A stretch of DNA of 58,581 nt from NCBI GenBank assembly GCA_035540495.1, contig DATLGL010000016.1:1-58581 (forward strand), read 5' to 3'. The notes below the pieces were generated by a model. The model was not told where the DNA came from and ran no database searches. It saw only the letters and a list, made by a program, of their open reading frames with translations. Source of the DNA: DASVEG01 sp035540495. Its GTDB lineage: Bacteria > Actinomycetota > Acidimicrobiia > Acidimicrobiales > CADCTF01. Of this stretch, positions 58,449-58,581 are shown piece by piece (positions within the stretch are counted from its first letter, which is position 1; the number at the start of each line of letters is the position of its first letter). Both the position numbers and the translations under genes were made by a program.

Positions 58449-58581
58449 TTACTTGAGGATCTTGGTGACTCGGCCCGAGGCGACCGTGCGGCCACCCTCA
58501 CGGATAGCGAACCGCAGGCCCTCGTCCATCGCGATCGGCTGGATCAACTCCACCGTGATCGCCGTCTGATCGCCCGGCATC
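58449..58581 (-). CDS. tuf: Elongation factor Tu, C-terminal end only (cut by window)
   Basis: The last 44 codons read MPGDQTAITVELIQPIAMDE and then GLRFAIREGGRTVASGRVTK-ILK, the domain 3 end of EF-Tu, followed by TAA. The rest of the gene lies beyond the window. Confidence 0.97.
   Translation of the reverse strand, partial: MPGDQTAITVELIQPIAMDEGLRFAIREGGRTVASGRVTKILK

Overview
This window is a high-GC (roughly two-thirds G+C by eye), gene-dense chromosomal segment from an actinobacterium. The evidence is the gene order rplM-rpsI-glmM-glmS-acpS-nnr-alr-tsaE-tsaB-rimI-tsaD-groES-groEL, the GuaB3 paralogue beside guaB, an F420-type luciferase-like oxidoreductase, a DinB/mycothiol-type protein, a CIRCE-controlled groESL operon, and many GTG starts with 4-nt GTGA/ATGA overlaps. 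I favour a deep-branching lineage such as Acidimicrobiia, but that is inference from gene content and not a sequence comparison. Almost everything is housekeeping and reads on the minus strand.

Layout. 1-4496: GMP branch of purine synthesis (guaB3, guaB carrying a full-size intein, guaA cut by the window edge). 4531-8752: small hypothetical and membrane proteins and a NUDIX hydrolase. 8764-10800: groES-groEL under two CIRCE operators. 10872-22972: t6A tRNA-modification genes (tsaD, rimI, tsaB, tsaE), a family-4 uracil-DNA glycosylase, a P1 peptidase, alr, nnr, acpS, an unusually large GlmS-like protein (1138 aa) and glmM, i.e. envelope-precursor synthesis. 23077-23948: rpsI and rplM. 24052-28586: a membrane protein, truA, rplQ, rpoA, rpsD, rpsK, rpsM, rpmJ and infA. 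28771-36425: a two-permease ABC exporter and a sensor histidine kinase, inserted between infA and map. 36435-48797: map, adk, secY and the spc/S10 ribosomal genes from rplO to rplC. 49029-57989: about 9 kb of accessory genes separating rplC from rpsJ. 58115-58581: rpsJ and the 3' end of tuf.

How it fits together. The ribosomal superoperon that usually runs tuf-rpsJ-rplC-...-secY-adk-map-infA-...-rplQ is present in order but opened at two places by accessory islands. Each downstream half appears to have acquired its own promoter: rplC has a 190-nt leader with three hairpins, and infA has a promoter-like pair. The second island holds the most interesting unit. A class I cyclic di-GMP riboswitch sits directly upstream of a small secreted protein, whose stop codon overlaps the start of a Ser/His-type (SipW/ER-like) signal peptidase. 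This looks like a second-messenger-controlled surface-protein export module.

Other notable points are a GuaB intein inserted beside the catalytic cysteine, a GlmS with a 140-residue N-terminal insertion and a 200-residue C-terminal extension but conserved catalytic residues, and apparent non-standard start codons for infA (CTG) and guaA (ATT or ATC). No tRNA, rRNA, CRISPR array, IS element or phage gene was recognised. All functional calls are from reading the translated sequence; no database search was possible.
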